A stretch of DNA of 7,269 nt from Acidobacteriota bacterium. GTDB taxonomy: Bacteria > Acidobacteriota > Thermoanaerobaculia > Multivoradales > JAHEKO01. The stretch lies in contig JAUWSP010000133.1 in assembly GCA_030610025.1 (NCBI GenBank), forward strand, positions 1 to 7,269. Direction: 5' to 3'. The notes beneath the pieces were generated by a model. That model was not told the origin of the DNA. It worked only from the letters and a program-made list of their open reading frames with translations, and ran no database searches. Positions 7,104-7,269 of this stretch are shown here, in pieces (position 1 is the stretch's first letter; every line of letters begins with the position of its first letter). Position numbers and translations under genes: made by a program.

Positions 7104-7269
7104 GATCGGAACTCCCAACTCCTTTGCGTCGAAGGCTCGGTCGAGGGCATGTGTGCACCCCTTCTGGAGACACACCGCGTGACCTCACAAGAGACCGAGC
7201 TATTACTGATTCCATTTTCGCGAAGATCGCTGATGATGAGGATGACTACAGACGCCAAGATCATGACCC

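Noticed and set aside
7033..7215. 60-codon minus-strand frame overlapping the start of the membrane-protein gene
   Set aside because: It overlaps the better-supported gene in another frame and has no hydrophobic segment or recognisable motif.
7233..7269. Cluster of ATG codons at the right edge, perhaps the start of a divergent plus-strand gene
   Set aside because: The frame from 7233 is open to the window end, but only 12 codons are visible, and no spaced ribosome site or promoter is seen.

Overview
The window is GC-rich DNA from what looks like a Gram-negative (diderm) bacterium. This is inferred from an NqrM-like maturation factor (Na+-NQR is mostly a diderm enzyme), a family 8 glycosyltransferase of the lipopolysaccharide-sugar type, and a large protein with a classical Sec signal peptide. 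Acidobacteriota or a similar phylum would fit the GC content and the unfamiliar secreted genes, but that placement is a guess. No rRNA, tRNA, CRISPR array, insertion sequence or phage gene was seen.

Layout. (1) Positions 2-286, plus strand: the 3' end of a family 8 glycosyltransferase. (2) Positions 378-584, plus strand: a 68-residue NqrM (DUF539) protein whose stop codon lies inside a perfect 22-bp palindrome. (3) Positions 613-3499, plus strand: a compact copper-homeostasis operon made of an AT-rich promoter zone, a CsoR-type operator, copZ, csoR and copA. copZ and csoR overlap by ATGA; copA follows csoR after a 20-bp spacer carrying a threefold CGGTAA repeat. (4) Positions 3524-6355 and 6492-7103, minus strand, convergent with copA: a 943-residue secreted protein and, upstream of it, a 203-residue single-pass membrane protein. 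I recognise neither. The last 166 bases hold the upstream region of the membrane-protein gene.

How the parts work together. CopZ should carry Cu(I) in the cytoplasm, CopA should pump it out through the inner membrane, and CsoR should repress all three genes until it binds Cu(I). The operator before copZ closely resembles known CsoR sites, and the CsoR metal ligands are Cys-His-His rather than the usual Cys-His-Cys. Gene order and ligand set both match what is known from Thermus thermophilus. NqrM stands alone, with no nqr structural gene in view. The two minus-strand genes could form one transcription unit with an envelope role, but the sequence gives no function for either.
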